Below are positions 8,195 through 16,873 of a stretch of DNA of 64,000 nucleotides, piece after piece. The stretch is from DASQPR01 sp963836785 (GTDB lineage: Bacteria > Actinomycetota > Actinomycetes > Mycobacteriales > Micromonosporaceae): the NCBI GenBank assembly GCA_963836785.1, contig CAWIKW010000006.1, positions 124,001 through 188,000 on the forward strand, written 5' to 3'. Position 1 is the first letter of the stretch, and each line of letters starts with the position of its first letter. Below the pieces are notes generated by a model. The model saw only the letters and a program-made list of their open reading frames with translations, was not told the DNA's origin and made no database searches. Made by a program: the position numbers and the translations under genes.

Positions 8195-9901
8195 ATGACG
8201 CGCTACGTACAGGCCCCTCCGCGGCTCCCGGACCCGTACACGTCAGATCCGGTGTTGCGGTCCTATCTGCGTCGCCATCTCGGCGCCGACCGGATGGCGG
8301 CGGCCGAGCCTCGGCTGGCCGCGCTCGGTGCGGCGGTGACCGCCACGTTGCGCGATGCGCATCTGGACGCGGAGGCGAATCCGCCGACGCTGCGCCAGTT
8401 CGATCCATGGGGTGGTCGCATTGACCGGGTCGAGACGAGCGCGGGCTGGCAGACGTTGCGGGCGGCGGCCGCGGAGCACGCCGTCGTGGCACTCCCCTAC
8501 CAGCCGGAGGTGCGGGCGACGTTCGGGTCGACCGCACGCGTCGTGCACCACGCGTTGCTGCACCTGTTCGGGCCGGAGTCCGCGGTGTTCTCCTGCCCGG
8601 TCGCCATGAGCGACGGGGCGGCCGCGCTGCTGTCGCGCGACGAGGTCGACCCGGCCGTGCGGGATGCCTGGCTCCCCCGGTTGCTGTCGACCGACCCCGA
8701 CCGTGCGATCACCAGCGGCCAGTGGATGACCGAGTCGCAGGGCGGCTCCGACATCTCCCGCTCGACCACGACGGCGCGACCACCCAGCGTCGAGGCCACC
8801 ACCGACGTCGGCGAGAAACCGTGGCGGCTGACCGGCGAAAAGTGGTTCTGTTCGGCGGCCGACGCGGCCATGGCCGTCGCGTTGGCCCGCCCGGACGGCG
8901 CCGGACCCGGCAGCCGTACGTTGGCCCCGTTCGTCGTCCCGCGCTACGCCGACGACGGCGTTGCGCCCGCGTCGGGGCTGCGGCTGCACCGCTTGAAGGA
9001 CAAGCTCGGCACGCGGTCGGTGCCGACGGCCGAGATCGGCCTCGACGGCGCGGCCGGATATCCCGTCGGCGATCCACGCCGCGGCGGCCTGGCCCGGATG
9101 ATGACGCTGGTCGTCATCACGCGACTGCACAACGCGGCGGCGGCGGCCGGCGGGATGCGCCGTGGCCTCGACTATGCCCGGGCCTACGCGGCCGTACGCA
9201 CCGTCGCCGGCGGTCCGCTCATCGGCAACCCGTTGCACCGGGCCACGCTGGCGAAACTCGCCGTCGACGCGGAGGCGGCGTTCGCCCTCACCGCGCATGC
9301 GTTCGCCCTGCTCGGTCGCGTCGAGTGCGACGCCGACGAGCTGGCCGCGGCCGAGCTGCGTCTCGTCGCGCCGCTGGCGAAGATCGTCACCGGAAAGCTG
9401 GCGGTCGCGTCGGCCAGCGAATATCTCGAATGCTTCGGTGGCGCCGGCTACGTCGAGGAGACCGGCATCCCGCGCCTGCTCCGCGATGCGCAGGTCCTGC
9501 CGATCTGGGAGGGCACGAGCAACGTGCTCTCGGTCGACGTGTTGCGGTCGCTCGGCGCCGACGGGCCGGCCAAGTCGCTCCTCGCCCGTGTCGACGCCGC
9601 GCTCGACGCGGCCACCGGCGAGACCGCCGCCGCGTTAGCCGATGCCCGTGGCCGCCTGACCGTCGCGTTCACCGCGGCCGCTGCCGAGCCATCGGCCCCC
9701 GCGGTGATCGCCGGAGCGCGGGACCTCGCGCTGCTCGCCGCCGACGTGCTCATCGCGGCGTTGCTCATCGAGCAGGCGGTCGCGGGCAGCGACGAACGGG
9801 CGGCCACGGCGGCCGACCTGTGGGTACGGGGACGGATCGCCCGCGTGGACGTCGGCTCGGCTGCCGCCGAGGCGTACCCGTTGGTGTGTGGTTTGGACTG
9901 A
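8195..9901 (+). CDS. AidB-like acyl-CoA dehydrogenase
   Basis: 568 residues. FDPWGGRIDRVETSAGWQ, SCPVAMSDGAAALL, SGQWMTESQGGSDISRSTTTA, the KLGTRSVPTAEI segment and ECFGGAGYVEETGIPRLLRDAQVLPIWEGTSNVL mark the AidB branch of the acyl-CoA dehydrogenase family, a flavoprotein fold with FAD. E. coli AidB is linked to alkylation stress and binds DNA. Many actinobacterial relatives are simply acyl-CoA or isovaleryl-CoA-type dehydrogenases. The long C-terminal helical extension fits AidB-like length. The start ATG has CAAACT 7 nt upstream, a weak match to the leaderless pattern. It lies 23 nt after the GNAT gene. Confidence 0.85.
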   Translation: MTRYVQAPPRLPDPYTSDPVLRSYLRRHLGADRMAAAEPRLAALGAAVTATLRDAHLDAEANPPTLRQFDPWGGRIDRVETSAGWQTLRAAAAEHAVVALPYQPEVRATFGSTARVVHHALLHLFGPESAVFSCPVAMSDGAAALLSRDEVDPAVRDAWLPRLLSTDPDRAITSGQWMTESQGGSDISRSTTTARPPSVEATTDVGEKPWRLTGEKWFCSAADAAMAVALARPDGAGPGSRTLAPFVVPRYADDGVAPASGLRLHRLKDKLGTRSVPTAEIGLDGAAGYPVGDPRRGGLARMMTLVVITRLHNAAAAAGGMRRGLDYARAYAAVRTVAGGPLIGNPLHRATLAKLAVDAEAAFALTAHAFALLGRVECDADELAAAELRLVAPLAKIVTGKLAVASASEYLECFGGAGYVEETGIPRLLRDAQVLPIWEGTSNVLSVDVLRSLGADGPAKSLLARVDAALDAATGETAAALADARGRLTVAFTAAAAEPSAPAVIAGARDLALLAADVLIAALLIEQAVAGSDERAATAADLWVRGRIARVDVGSAAAEAYPLVCGLD

Positions 9902-9914
9902 CCCGCCGCCGGAT

Positions 9915-9920
9915 TAACCT
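9915..9920 (+). promoter_or_regulatory. -10 element TAACCT of leaderless nucleotidyltransferase transcript
   Basis: TAACCT is followed by 6 nt and the GTG at 9927, supporting this GTG as the start. Confidence 0.5.
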
Positions 9921-9926
9921 GACGGC

Positions 9927-10667
9927 GTGTTCACTCCGACGGATCGTGAGCGGCTCCGGGACCGGCTCGTGTCCGATGCCCGCGCGGACGATCGCATCAC
10001 CGGTGCCGCACTGACCGGGTCGACGTCCGTCGGCCGCGATGACCGGTGGTCGGACATCGATCTCGCGGTGTCCGTCGCACCGGGCGTGGACCTGGCGGAG
10101 GTGATGTCCGACTGGACGGCCCGCCTGTACGCCGACCACGACGCCGTCGCGCACCTGGACCTTCGGCGTGGGGCGACCGTCTACCGCGTGTTCCTGCTCG
10201 TCAGCACGCTGCAGGTCGACATCGCGTTCAGTCCGGCGGCCGAGTTCGGCGCGATCGGCCCCACGTTCCAGTTGTTGTTCGGCGCCGCCAACCCTCCGCG
10301 ACCGGCGCCGGACCCCGCGGCCGCCGACCTCATCGGAATGGGCTGGCTCTATGCGCTGCATGCCCGGTCGAGCATCGAGCGCGGTCGGGTGTGGCAGGCC
10401 GAATACATGATCAGCGGAATCCGTGAACACGCGCTGGCATTGGCGTGCGTACGCCACGGACTGCCGGCTACCCAGGGCCGCGGCGTGGACCGGCTGCCAA
10501 CGGCGGTGACCGACGCCTTCGAGGCCACGCTCGTCCGCACGCCCGAGCCCACGGAACTGCGGCGCGCGTTTCGGGCTGCGACGGTCGCGCTCCGGACCGA
10601 GATCGGGTACGCCGACGGTGCGCTGGCCGAGCGACTTGCCGGGCCGCTTCGTGAGCTGGCCGGGTGA
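9927..10667 (+). CDS. Nucleotidyltransferase-domain protein
   Basis: 246 residues from GTG 9927. GAALTGSTSVGRDDRWSDIDLAV is the polymerase-beta-type nucleotidyltransferase signature (G-S then D-x-D) that binds two metals and a nucleotide. LQVDIAF supplies the third carboxylate. The helical C-terminus (GIREHALALACVRHGLPA...) resembles the kanamycin-nucleotidyltransferase-like or aminoglycoside-adenylyltransferase-like actinobacterial families. The substrate is not predictable. It converges on rbpA and a strong hairpin separates them. Confidence 0.8.
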   Translation: MFTPTDRERLRDRLVSDARADDRITGAALTGSTSVGRDDRWSDIDLAVSVAPGVDLAEVMSDWTARLYADHDAVAHLDLRRGATVYRVFLLVSTLQVDIAFSPAAEFGAIGPTFQLLFGAANPPRPAPDPAAADLIGMGWLYALHARSSIERGRVWQAEYMISGIREHALALACVRHGLPATQGRGVDRLPTAVTDAFEATLVRTPEPTELRRAFRAATVALRTEIGYADGALAERLAGPLRELAG

Positions 10668-10699
10668 CGTGACGTACCAGGTCGACGGGGGCACGAAAA

Positions 10700-10725
10700 C
10701 GCCCTCACGGCGGACCGTGAGGGCG
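10700..10725. terminator. Bidirectional hairpin terminator between nucleotidyltransferase and rbpA
   Basis: A perfect 11-bp stem CGCCCTCACGG/CCGTGAGGGCG has a 4-nt loop. On the minus strand it is followed by GTTTTCG, so it mainly serves rbpA. Confidence 0.85.
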
Positions 10726-10775
10726 GATCGATGAATTCCCGGCGTGCTGGTGTCACGCCGTCGGAGTGCGACGCG

Positions 10776-11117
10776 TCAGGCGCGGCCCCGCAGCGTGCGG
10801 ACCTCCTGCAAGCGCTCGGCGAGGATGTCGTCGAGCTCGGCCATGCTGCGACGCTCCAGGAGCATGTCCCAGTGCGTGCGCGGCGGCTTGGCCTTCTTCT
10901 GCTCCGGCTCACTGCCGTCGACCAGCCGCGCGATGCTGCCGTCGAACTTGCATTCCCAAGTGATCGGCACCTCGGCGTCCACCGCGAACGGCACCTCGAA
11001 CTGGTGGCCCTTGGCGCACAGGTACTCCCGGGTCTGGCGCGGTGCCAGCTCGGTATTGCGGTCGGACTCGTAGCTCACGGCTCCGAGGCGGCTTCCGCGC
11101 AGCATGCGCTCGCCCAT
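10776..11117 (-). CDS. rbpA: RNA polymerase-binding protein RbpA
   Basis: 113 residues. LRGSRLGAVSYESDRN, LAPRQTREYLCAKGHQFEVPF and KPPRTHWDMLLERRSMAELDDILAERL match RbpA, which binds RNA polymerase together with the principal sigma factor and stabilises open complexes in actinobacteria. Compared with S. coelicolor RbpA, zinc ligands C34, H38 and C56 are present but the fourth (C59) is Asp here (WECKFDG). Mycobacterial RbpA lacks the zinc site entirely, so this looks like an intermediate. Upstream are a palindrome and a SigR-type promoter. The lnt-ppm1-fxsA operon lies just behind it, as in mycobacteria. Confidence 0.96.
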   Translation of the reverse strand: MGERMLRGSRLGAVSYESDRNTELAPRQTREYLCAKGHQFEVPFAVDAEVPITWECKFDGSIARLVDGSEPEQKKAKPPRTHWDMLLERRSMAELDDILAERLQEVRTLRGRA

Positions 11118-11153
11118 GATCGGCTATCCCCTTCGGGTCGACGAGTCGATATC

Positions 11154-11171
11154 CGTGGTCATGTGACCACG
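11154..11171. promoter_or_regulatory. 8-bp inverted repeat CGTGGTCA-TG-TGACCACG upstream of rbpA
   Basis: A perfect inverted repeat with a 2-nt centre lies 36 nt before the rbpA start, at or just after the transcription start predicted from the SigR-type promoter. It could be an operator or a 5' mRNA hairpin. Confidence 0.45.
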
Positions 11172-11176
11172 CTTGT

Positions 11177-11206
11177 CCTAACGAGAGTGACCGCCGTTGG
11201 ATTCCC
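11177..11206 (-). promoter_or_regulatory. SigR-type (thiol-oxidative stress) promoter of rbpA
   Basis: On the minus strand GGGAAT (11206-11201) is followed by 18 nt and GTTAGG (11182-11177). GGAAT-N18-GTT is the established SigR/SigH consensus, and S. coelicolor rbpA is a known SigR target. The distance to the rbpA ATG is about 60 nt. Confidence 0.7.
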
Positions 11207-11346
11207 ACGGCACGATCCTCGATGCCGGCGCGTGCCGGCAATCGCTTGCTAAGGGTAGCCCGCCGAGCGCTCCAGTGACCAACGTCTCTGGCTCACGCTG
11301 CCACGGACGTCGGCCGCGGCCGGTCGCGGATCGCCGCCGAGCGCGC

Positions 11347-11868
11347 TTATCGCGGGTCGACGATCTCGCCCTCGATCGTTTCGGTGTCCGTCGCCACACC
11401 GGCACCGGCACCGGTCCGGTTCGTGTTGGTACGGGTGGGCCGACCGGCGCGAACCTTCACCATGCGCGGGCCGAACAGGTCACCCATCGCGGCCGACGCG
11501 AGTTGCCGGCCGGCCAGGACGGTCAGTCCCCGGCTGGCGAGCGTGCGGATGGGCGGGACGAACAGAGCAAGACCGAGGACATCGGTGATGAAACCGGGCA
11601 CCAGGAGGAATACCGCCCCAAGCAGCCCGACCAGCGAGCGGGTCAGATGCGGTCCGGGACGTTCGCCCGCCGCCGCCACCGACTGGAATCGCCGCCAGGC
11701 CCGCAGACCCTCCTGCCGCAGCAGTACGGCGCCGAGTGCCATGAGAGCGAGCAGGATCAGCACGGCGAAGCCGAAGCCGATGAGCTTGCCGACGATGATG
11801 AAGACGACGACTTCCGCGGCGAGCGTCACCACGAGCGCAAGCGCGGGCCAGCGGATGCGTGCGCCCAT
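11347..11868 (-). CDS. fxsA: FxsA-family membrane protein
   Basis: 173 residues. Hydrophobic segments near residues 8-28 and 30-48 are followed by the family signature LLGAVFLLVPGFITDVLGLALFVPPIR. The C-terminus is hydrophilic and ends EGEIVDPR, common in actinobacterial FxsA. FxsA (suppressor of F exclusion of phage T7) is a cytoplasmic-membrane protein of unclear biochemical role. The ATG has AGGAGG about 6 nt upstream. It is the third gene of lnt-ppm1-fxsA, 20 nt after ppm1. About 230 nt without a gene separate it from rbpA. Confidence 0.87.
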   Translation of the reverse strand: MGARIRWPALALVVTLAAEVVVFIIVGKLIGFGFAVLILLALMALGAVLLRQEGLRAWRRFQSVAAAGERPGPHLTRSLVGLLGAVFLLVPGFITDVLGLALFVPPIRTLASRGLTVLAGRQLASAAMGDLFGPRMVKVRAGRPTRTNTNRTGAGAGVATDTETIEGEIVDPR

Positions 11869-11888
11869 CGCGACCTCCTGTTGATCGA

Positions 11889-12719
11889 CTATCGGCGGGT
11901 CCCGCCCGCCGCCTTACTCAACGCCCGCAGGCGCGATCTCGTTCCCCAGACCGTGACCCGCCACAGCGCCTCCCGGACCACGGACGAACTCATCTTGCTC
12001 GTGCCGTGCTCGCGGTCGGCGAACCGGATCGGCACCTCGACCAGCCGGAAACCATCACGGTACGCCCGCCAGGCAAGGTCGACCTGGAAGCAGTAACCCT
12101 GCGACGCGACCGCGGCGACGTCGATCTTCTCCAGCACCGGCATCCGATAGGCCCGATAGCCACCGGTCGCGTCCTTGATCGGCATGCCGAGCGCGAGGCG
12201 GGTATAGAGGTTCGCGCCCCGGGAGAGCAGGAACCGATGTGCCGGCCAGTTCACCACGGTGCCGCCGCGTACCCAGCGGGAGCCGAGCACCATGTCGGCC
12301 GTACGCAGGGCATCGAGGAGCTTCGGAAGTTCCTCGGGCGCGTGTGAGCCGTCCGCGTCCATCTCGACCACGGCGTCATACCCGTGCTCGGCCGCCCAGC
12401 CGAATCCGGCGACGTACGCCGCCCCGAGGCCCTCCTTGCCCGGCCGGTGCAGCACGTGCACCACCGGGTCGTCGGCAGCGAGAGTATCGGCCCGCTGGCC
12501 GGTGCCGTCCGGGCTGTTGTCGTCGGCGACGAGTATCTCGACCGACGGGACGGCCGAGCGGACGCGCCCGACGATCATGTCGAGATTGTCGATCTCGTTG
12601 TACGTCGGGATGATCACAAGCACGCGGCCGACGCCCGGATAGCCGTCGGCGCCCGGAGCCGGCGTGGGAACCCCCGCCGGCGGCCGGGGCTCGGAGCCGG
12701 GTGTCGTGCGTTCGCTCAT
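11889..12719 (-). CDS. ppm1: Polyprenol monophosphomannose synthase (dolichol-phosphate mannosyltransferase family)
   Basis: 276 residues from ATG 12719, which overlaps the lnt TGA by 4 nt. GT2 glycosyltransferase features are VLVIIPTYNEIDNL, LVADDNSPDGTGQ, the metal-binding VVEMDADGSH, and VLGSRWVRGGTVVNWP. It transfers mannose from GDP-mannose to polyprenyl phosphate, giving the donor for periplasmic mannosylation of lipoglycans and proteins. In M. tuberculosis the Lnt and Ppm1 domains are fused in one protein; here they are two translationally coupled genes. The acidic/Pro-rich N-terminus before residue 30 is probably disordered. An in-frame ATG at 12797 is not needed. Confidence 0.93.
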   Translation of the reverse strand: MSERTTPGSEPRPPAGVPTPAPGADGYPGVGRVLVIIPTYNEIDNLDMIVGRVRSAVPSVEILVADDNSPDGTGQRADTLAADDPVVHVLHRPGKEGLGAAYVAGFGWAAEHGYDAVVEMDADGSHAPEELPKLLDALRTADMVLGSRWVRGGTVVNWPAHRFLLSRGANLYTRLALGMPIKDATGGYRAYRMPVLEKIDVAAVASQGYCFQVDLAWRAYRDGFRLVEVPIRFADREHGTSKMSSSVVREALWRVTVWGTRSRLRALSKAAGGTRR

Positions 12720-14491
12720 GCGGTGGTCACCCCGTGTCCGGTGGTCGGTGCGGCAGCGGCCCGGCGGGCGTCGGGACGGCGGGCGCGGCGCGTCCACACG
12801 GCGCCGAGCAGGAATGCAAGCGCCAGCCCGCCCAAGATGAACTCGGGGATCGGGCCCAACTCGGTGGCCAGCGTACGGTGCTCGCCCAACCTCAGCTGAC
12901 GCAGCTCCGTCGCCGGCACATTGAACCCGGTGGCGTTGTGTACGCCGCCGCTGGCGTCCACGAAGCCGGAAATTCCGACCGTGGACACCATGAGCGCGTC
13001 CCGGCCGTGCTCAACCGCCCGCAGCCGGACCATGGCGAGCTGCTGGCTTGCCTCGGCCCGGTCGAAGTCGGCATTGTTCGTCTGCACGGCCAGCAGCTGC
13101 GCCCCGCCGGTGACGGTGTCCCGAACGATGTTGTCGTAGGCGACTTCAAAGCAGATCGCGTCTCCGACGGTTACGCCGCCCAGGTTCAAGATGCCGTGCG
13201 TCGTACCGGCGACAAAGTCATGCGTGACCAGGTCGACCTTCTTGGACACCAGCCGGGCCACGCCGCGCAGCGGGATGTACTCGGCGAACGGCACGGGGTG
13301 CTGCTTGACATAGGTGCCGTGCGGGCCGGACTGCGGGCCGCCGGACGGGCCGGGCAGCCAGACGATGGATGCGTTGCGGTCATTGGTCCCGGGACCCTCG
13401 AGCACCGCGCCGACGAGGATCGGTGCACCGATGGTGTTCGCCGCGTCGGTGATCTCCGTCGCCGCGTCCGCGTTGCCGGGATCGTCGGCGACGAGCGGAT
13501 CGATGTCGCTGGAATTCTCCGGCCAGATGACGATGTCCGGTTTCGGGGCCCGACCGGCCGCGACCTGGGCGGCGAGGGCGAGCGTGGCCCGCACATGGTT
13601 GTCGAGGACGGCGCGGCGCTGCGCATTGAATTCGAGACCGAGCCGCGGCACGTTGCCCTGCACGATCGCGACCTGGACCGGCCGTCCGTCCGGTGCCTGC
13701 AGCGGCACGGCGAAGCCGAGCGGGACGACCGCGAGCCCGGCGACCGCGATGCCGACGGTCGCGGCGGTACGCCGCCGGATCATCTCGGCGTGGCTGGGAC
13801 GGTCCGCTTCCCCGATCCGGCGGAGCCGGCGCGCCTCGACGATGCGCCACGCGGACAGGGCGAGCATTCCGCCGCACAGTGCCACCGCGAACGTTACGAG
13901 CGGCGCCCCACCCAGTGCCGCGAACCGCAGCGCGGGTGAGTCTCCCTGGCTGAATGCGAGCCGTCCCCACGGGAAGCCGCCGAACGGAACCCGGTCGCGC
14001 AGGGCCTCCTGACCCACCCAGAGCACGCCGGTCGCGATCGGCCACATCCAGCGCCGGCGGTCGATCAGCGGGCTGGCGTACGCCGCCAGCGCCCCGGTGA
14101 GCGCGACGAAGGCCGCCTCCGCGGTCGCGAGAATGAGCCAGGGGCCGGTGCCGCCGACGATGTGTGTCCACTGGATCAGCGGCACGAAGAACAGCAGCCC
14201 GGTCAGACCGGCGAGCCGGAAACCGCCCCAGAACGTCCGCCGGTGGACAGCGACGGTGATCGCCGCGACCGCGAACGGCGCGAGCCACCACAGATTCGCC
14301 AGCGGAAAGGAGACGAGCAGGCCGCCACCCGCGGCGACGGCCAGCAGGACAGCGATAACAGTCGGTACTCCGCGGGGGCGCGCACGGGTCGCGGGCGCCG
14401 ACAACGGCTCCGGTCCGGCCGCCACCACGCCGGTCCCGCCGTCCGCGTCGCGATCGCGCGCGGCCGTGCCGGTGGTGGAGCTGTTCGTCAC
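12716..14491 (-). CDS. lnt: Apolipoprotein N-acyltransferase
   Basis: 591 residues from GTG 14491. Several N-terminal membrane helices are followed by a nitrilase-like domain. Catalytic triad positions are visible: Glu in VIWPENSSDID, Lys in HGTYVKQHPVPFAEYIPLRG and Cys in VGDAICFEVAYDN. A final helix near the C-terminus (EFILGGLALAFLLGAVW) precedes an Arg-rich tail. Lnt adds the third acyl chain to the N-terminal Cys of lipoproteins at the outer face of the membrane. It is first gene of the operon and its stop overlaps the ppm1 start (ATGA). Confidence 0.95.
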   Translation of the reverse strand: MTNSSTTGTAARDRDADGGTGVVAAGPEPLSAPATRARPRGVPTVIAVLLAVAAGGGLLVSFPLANLWWLAPFAVAAITVAVHRRTFWGGFRLAGLTGLLFFVPLIQWTHIVGGTGPWLILATAEAAFVALTGALAAYASPLIDRRRWMWPIATGVLWVGQEALRDRVPFGGFPWGRLAFSQGDSPALRFAALGGAPLVTFAVALCGGMLALSAWRIVEARRLRRIGEADRPSHAEMIRRRTAATVGIAVAGLAVVPLGFAVPLQAPDGRPVQVAIVQGNVPRLGLEFNAQRRAVLDNHVRATLALAAQVAAGRAPKPDIVIWPENSSDIDPLVADDPGNADAATEITDAANTIGAPILVGAVLEGPGTNDRNASIVWLPGPSGGPQSGPHGTYVKQHPVPFAEYIPLRGVARLVSKKVDLVTHDFVAGTTHGILNLGGVTVGDAICFEVAYDNIVRDTVTGGAQLLAVQTNNADFDRAEASQQLAMVRLRAVEHGRDALMVSTVGISGFVDASGGVHNATGFNVPATELRQLRLGEHRTLATELGPIPEFILGGLALAFLLGAVWTRRARRPDARRAAAAPTTGHGVTTA

Positions 14492-15025
14492 CGCTCAACT
14501 GTGCCTTATCGAGGCTGAGTGTGGCGCACCAAGGTCCACGAACAGCGTTTTGTCCGTTTCCTGGGTACGATCGCCACAACTGGCTGGGTCGGCCGCCACG
14601 ACCGGTCGGATCGATGACCGTGGGCGGCCAGAATTGGAATCGGGGTGCGACCGTCGCGGCCGCACCCCGAGCTCCAGGACCCACTTCCCCCACGGCACGT
14701 CACCCCGTGCTCTGCGACCTTCGGACCGACGAGAGGTGAGCTGGCTGCCCATCCCTGGCCGTTGTCTACTGGCCGCCCCACGCTGTGCCGAAACCATGCC
14801 CCGCGACCGGTGCGCATCACCCCTGCCGACCCCCACCCGCTGGGCCTGGCCGATGCGACGTCAGGTTGATCGTCGCGCGGCCGCGGGCGAAGAGGCGAGC
14901 GAATCGGTCGCCAATGAAGTTGGACCCGACAACGGTACGTGCCCGCCCCCGAGCGCTGTCAATGTCTGTGCGGATGTCGATCTCCGCCGTACGGCGTGTC
15001 GCGTCGGCGTGTCTCCGGCATCGGC
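14492..15025. other. 534-nt intergenic region between lnt and the kam operon
   Basis: No convincing gene was found. Open frames on both strands lack family features or ribosome sites. It should hold the lnt promoter and the end of the leftward kam operon. Its one clear structure is the hairpin at 14640-14670. Confidence 0.6.
14640..14670. terminator. Strong hairpin, possible kam-operon terminator
   Basis: The 10-bp perfect stem TCGGGGTGCG/CGCACCCCGA encloses an 11-nt loop. There is no clear T-run on either side. It lies 356 nt beyond the last kam-operon stop and about 150 nt before lnt. Confidence 0.4.
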
Positions 15026-16480
15026 TCATCGCACTCGGTTCGCCACGGTGAGTAGTTCATTGTGGAGGAGTTGTCGAGATGCGTCCGGAAAGTCCCCGGC
15101 CAGCAATCCCGCCGCCGCCAGCACGTACGCGACATCGACGACCGTGTCCGCGTGCCGTGGCAGCGGCCAGCCGCCGGCGAGATCGTGCAACGGGCCGGCC
15201 AGCACGGACGCCGCGCCGGCCGGTTCCGCGTGCCGCAAAACACCGCCGGACCCGATCACGAGACGTACGTCCCGGAGATCCTTGCGGGGTGCTCCCCCGG
15301 GCTCGCCGCGCGCATGCCGCCGGAGCGCGACGATCGCCGCCAACTCCGCAATACGCACATCCTCGGCGCGCTCGATGTCGGACGCCGGCAGGAAGGCCGG
15401 ATCGGCCGCCCGACGGTCGGCGGCGGCCGCCAGGCCATCATCGATCGGCAACCGCGACACCGGCACCCGCTCGATCTTGGCGGCCGCCACGACCCCGGCG
15501 GCCGACCAGCGCATACCGAGGTCGCCCTCGACCGTACGGCTGCGCCACAGCGTCCCAGCGACCTCGGCCCGGGGGCCGGTGAACTGCTCGGGGTCCGGTG
15601 TGAGCACCGAATACACGTCGGTCGTCGCCCCGCCGATGTCCACCACGACGAGATCCGTGCCGAGATCGTCGGCCAGTGCCTCGACGCCGGTCAGCACCAG
15701 GTCCGGCGTGGCCCCGCGGACCAGGTCGACGAAGCGCCGGCCGCCCAGCCGACCCCGCGACAGCCTCTTGCCGCCGATCACGTGGGTGAGAAAGACCGAC
15801 CGGATCGCGGCGCGTGCCGGCACCGGATTCAGCACACCGATCCGCGGCAATACGTTGTCGGTCGCCACGAACCGGGCGCCCCGCGCGTCCAGCCGTGCGC
15901 ACACCTCGTCGCGGGCCTCGCTGTTGCCCGCCACCACGATCGGGACGCGGACGCGCGCGCTCGCGAGCCGGCCGGCGTTGTGCAGCAACACCTCGGCGTC
16001 GCCGCCGTCGGTGCCGCCGACGAGCAGGATCACGTCCGGTCGCGCCGCGCGCAGCTCGCGTATCGCGTCCGTCGTCAGTTTGCCGGTCGCGACGTGGACC
16101 ACGCGGGCGCCGGCGGACAACCCGACACGGTGACCGGCCTCCGCGGTCACGAGCGGCTCGTAGCCGACGACGGCCAGCCGCAGACCCCCACCCGCGCTCG
16201 AACACAGCCGGACATCGCTCAGGTCCGCGCCGGGCACTGCCGCCGCCACCGCATCCAGCGCCGCCGCCAGCCCGTCGAGCACGTCGGTAGCAATCGTCGT
16301 CGGGTGCGCGGCCGTCGCCACCAACCGGCCCGTGGCCACGTCGACCACGGCAACCTTCGTGTACGTCGACCCGACGTCCCCACACACGACGAGCGACGCT
16401 CCGGGCGCCGCGGCGACGTCAACCGACACCGCGACGACGAGACCGTCGGCTGTCCGTACCCCCGAAGGTGTTGGCGTCAC
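15026..16480 (-). CDS. MutL/GlmL-family ATPase, putative reactivase for lysine 5,6-aminomutase
   Basis: 484 residues from GTG 16480, overlapping the kal stop by 4 nt. The actin/Hsp70-like ATPase fold shows in VVCGDVGSTYTKVAVVD (phosphate 1), DVILLVGGTDGGDAEVLLHN and LVVVDIGGATTDVYSVL (phosphate 2), plus LVIGSGGVLRH. GlmL/MutL proteins act with adenosylcobalamin mutases. In lysine-fermenting clusters, MutL/MutS-like factors reactivate lysine 5,6-aminomutase by exchanging damaged cobalamin. The position at the end of a kamD-kamE-kal operon fits that role. No separate MutS-like partner gene is nearby. Confidence 0.85.
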   Translation of the reverse strand: MTPTPSGVRTADGLVVAVSVDVAAAPGASLVVCGDVGSTYTKVAVVDVATGRLVATAAHPTTIATDVLDGLAAALDAVAAAVPGADLSDVRLCSSAGGGLRLAVVGYEPLVTAEAGHRVGLSAGARVVHVATGKLTTDAIRELRAARPDVILLVGGTDGGDAEVLLHNAGRLASARVRVPIVVAGNSEARDEVCARLDARGARFVATDNVLPRIGVLNPVPARAAIRSVFLTHVIGGKRLSRGRLGGRRFVDLVRGATPDLVLTGVEALADDLGTDLVVVDIGGATTDVYSVLTPDPEQFTGPRAEVAGTLWRSRTVEGDLGMRWSAAGVVAAAKIERVPVSRLPIDDGLAAAADRRAADPAFLPASDIERAEDVRIAELAAIVALRRHARGEPGGAPRKDLRDVRLVIGSGGVLRHAEPAGAASVLAGPLHDLAGGWPLPRHADTVVDVAYVLAAAGLLAGDFPDASRQLLHNELLTVANRVR

Positions 16481-16872
16481 GCGGACCGTGGCGGCACCAC
16501 GACCGTGCCGGTCGCGGTGACCGCGACGATCGGCGGATCGAGAACCTCGGCGGCCGACTCGCCACGGTCCGGCCGGCCGCGGCAGACGACCACACAGGAG
16601 AAATCGATGGTGCGGCTGCGCGTGCCGACCCGGGTCACAGTCGCGGTGATCTCCAGGACATCGCCGGCCCGCATCGGCGCCCGGAACTGCACGTCCGAAT
16701 AGGACGCGAACAGCCCCTCGTCGCCGTCGGTGCGGATGGATGCCTCGGTTGCCACGTCCCCGAACAGACCGAGTGCGTAGGCTCCGTCGACGAGGTTGCC
16801 GGCGTAGTGCGCGTGCGAGTAGGGCACGTAGCGGCGGTGTGTCACCACCAGGCCCTCGCGGGGATCGGTCAC
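16477..16872 (-). CDS. kal: 3-aminobutyryl-CoA ammonia lyase (hotdog fold)
   Basis: 131 residues. The typical Kal pattern is visible: YVPYSHAHYAGNLVDGAYALGLFGDVATEASIRTDGDEGLFASYSDVQFRAPMRAGDVLEITATV. Kal removes ammonia from L-3-aminobutyryl-CoA to give crotonyl-CoA in the lysine degradation pathway. The length suits a single-hotdog subunit. It starts 1 nt after the kamE stop and its TGA overlaps the next gene. Without the operon context it could be taken for a generic MaoC/thioesterase-like hotdog protein; the N-terminal motif and context favour Kal. Confidence 0.88.
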   Translation of the reverse strand: MTDPREGLVVTHRRYVPYSHAHYAGNLVDGAYALGLFGDVATEASIRTDGDEGLFASYSDVQFRAPMRAGDVLEITATVTRVGTRSRTIDFSCVVVCRGRPDRGESAAEVLDPPIVAVTATGTVVVPPRSA

Positions 16873-16873
16873 G

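Noticed and set aside
14495..14836. Possible minus-strand gene upstream of lnt
   Set aside because: No recognisable domain, no ribosome site, and composition like non-coding GC-rich sequence.
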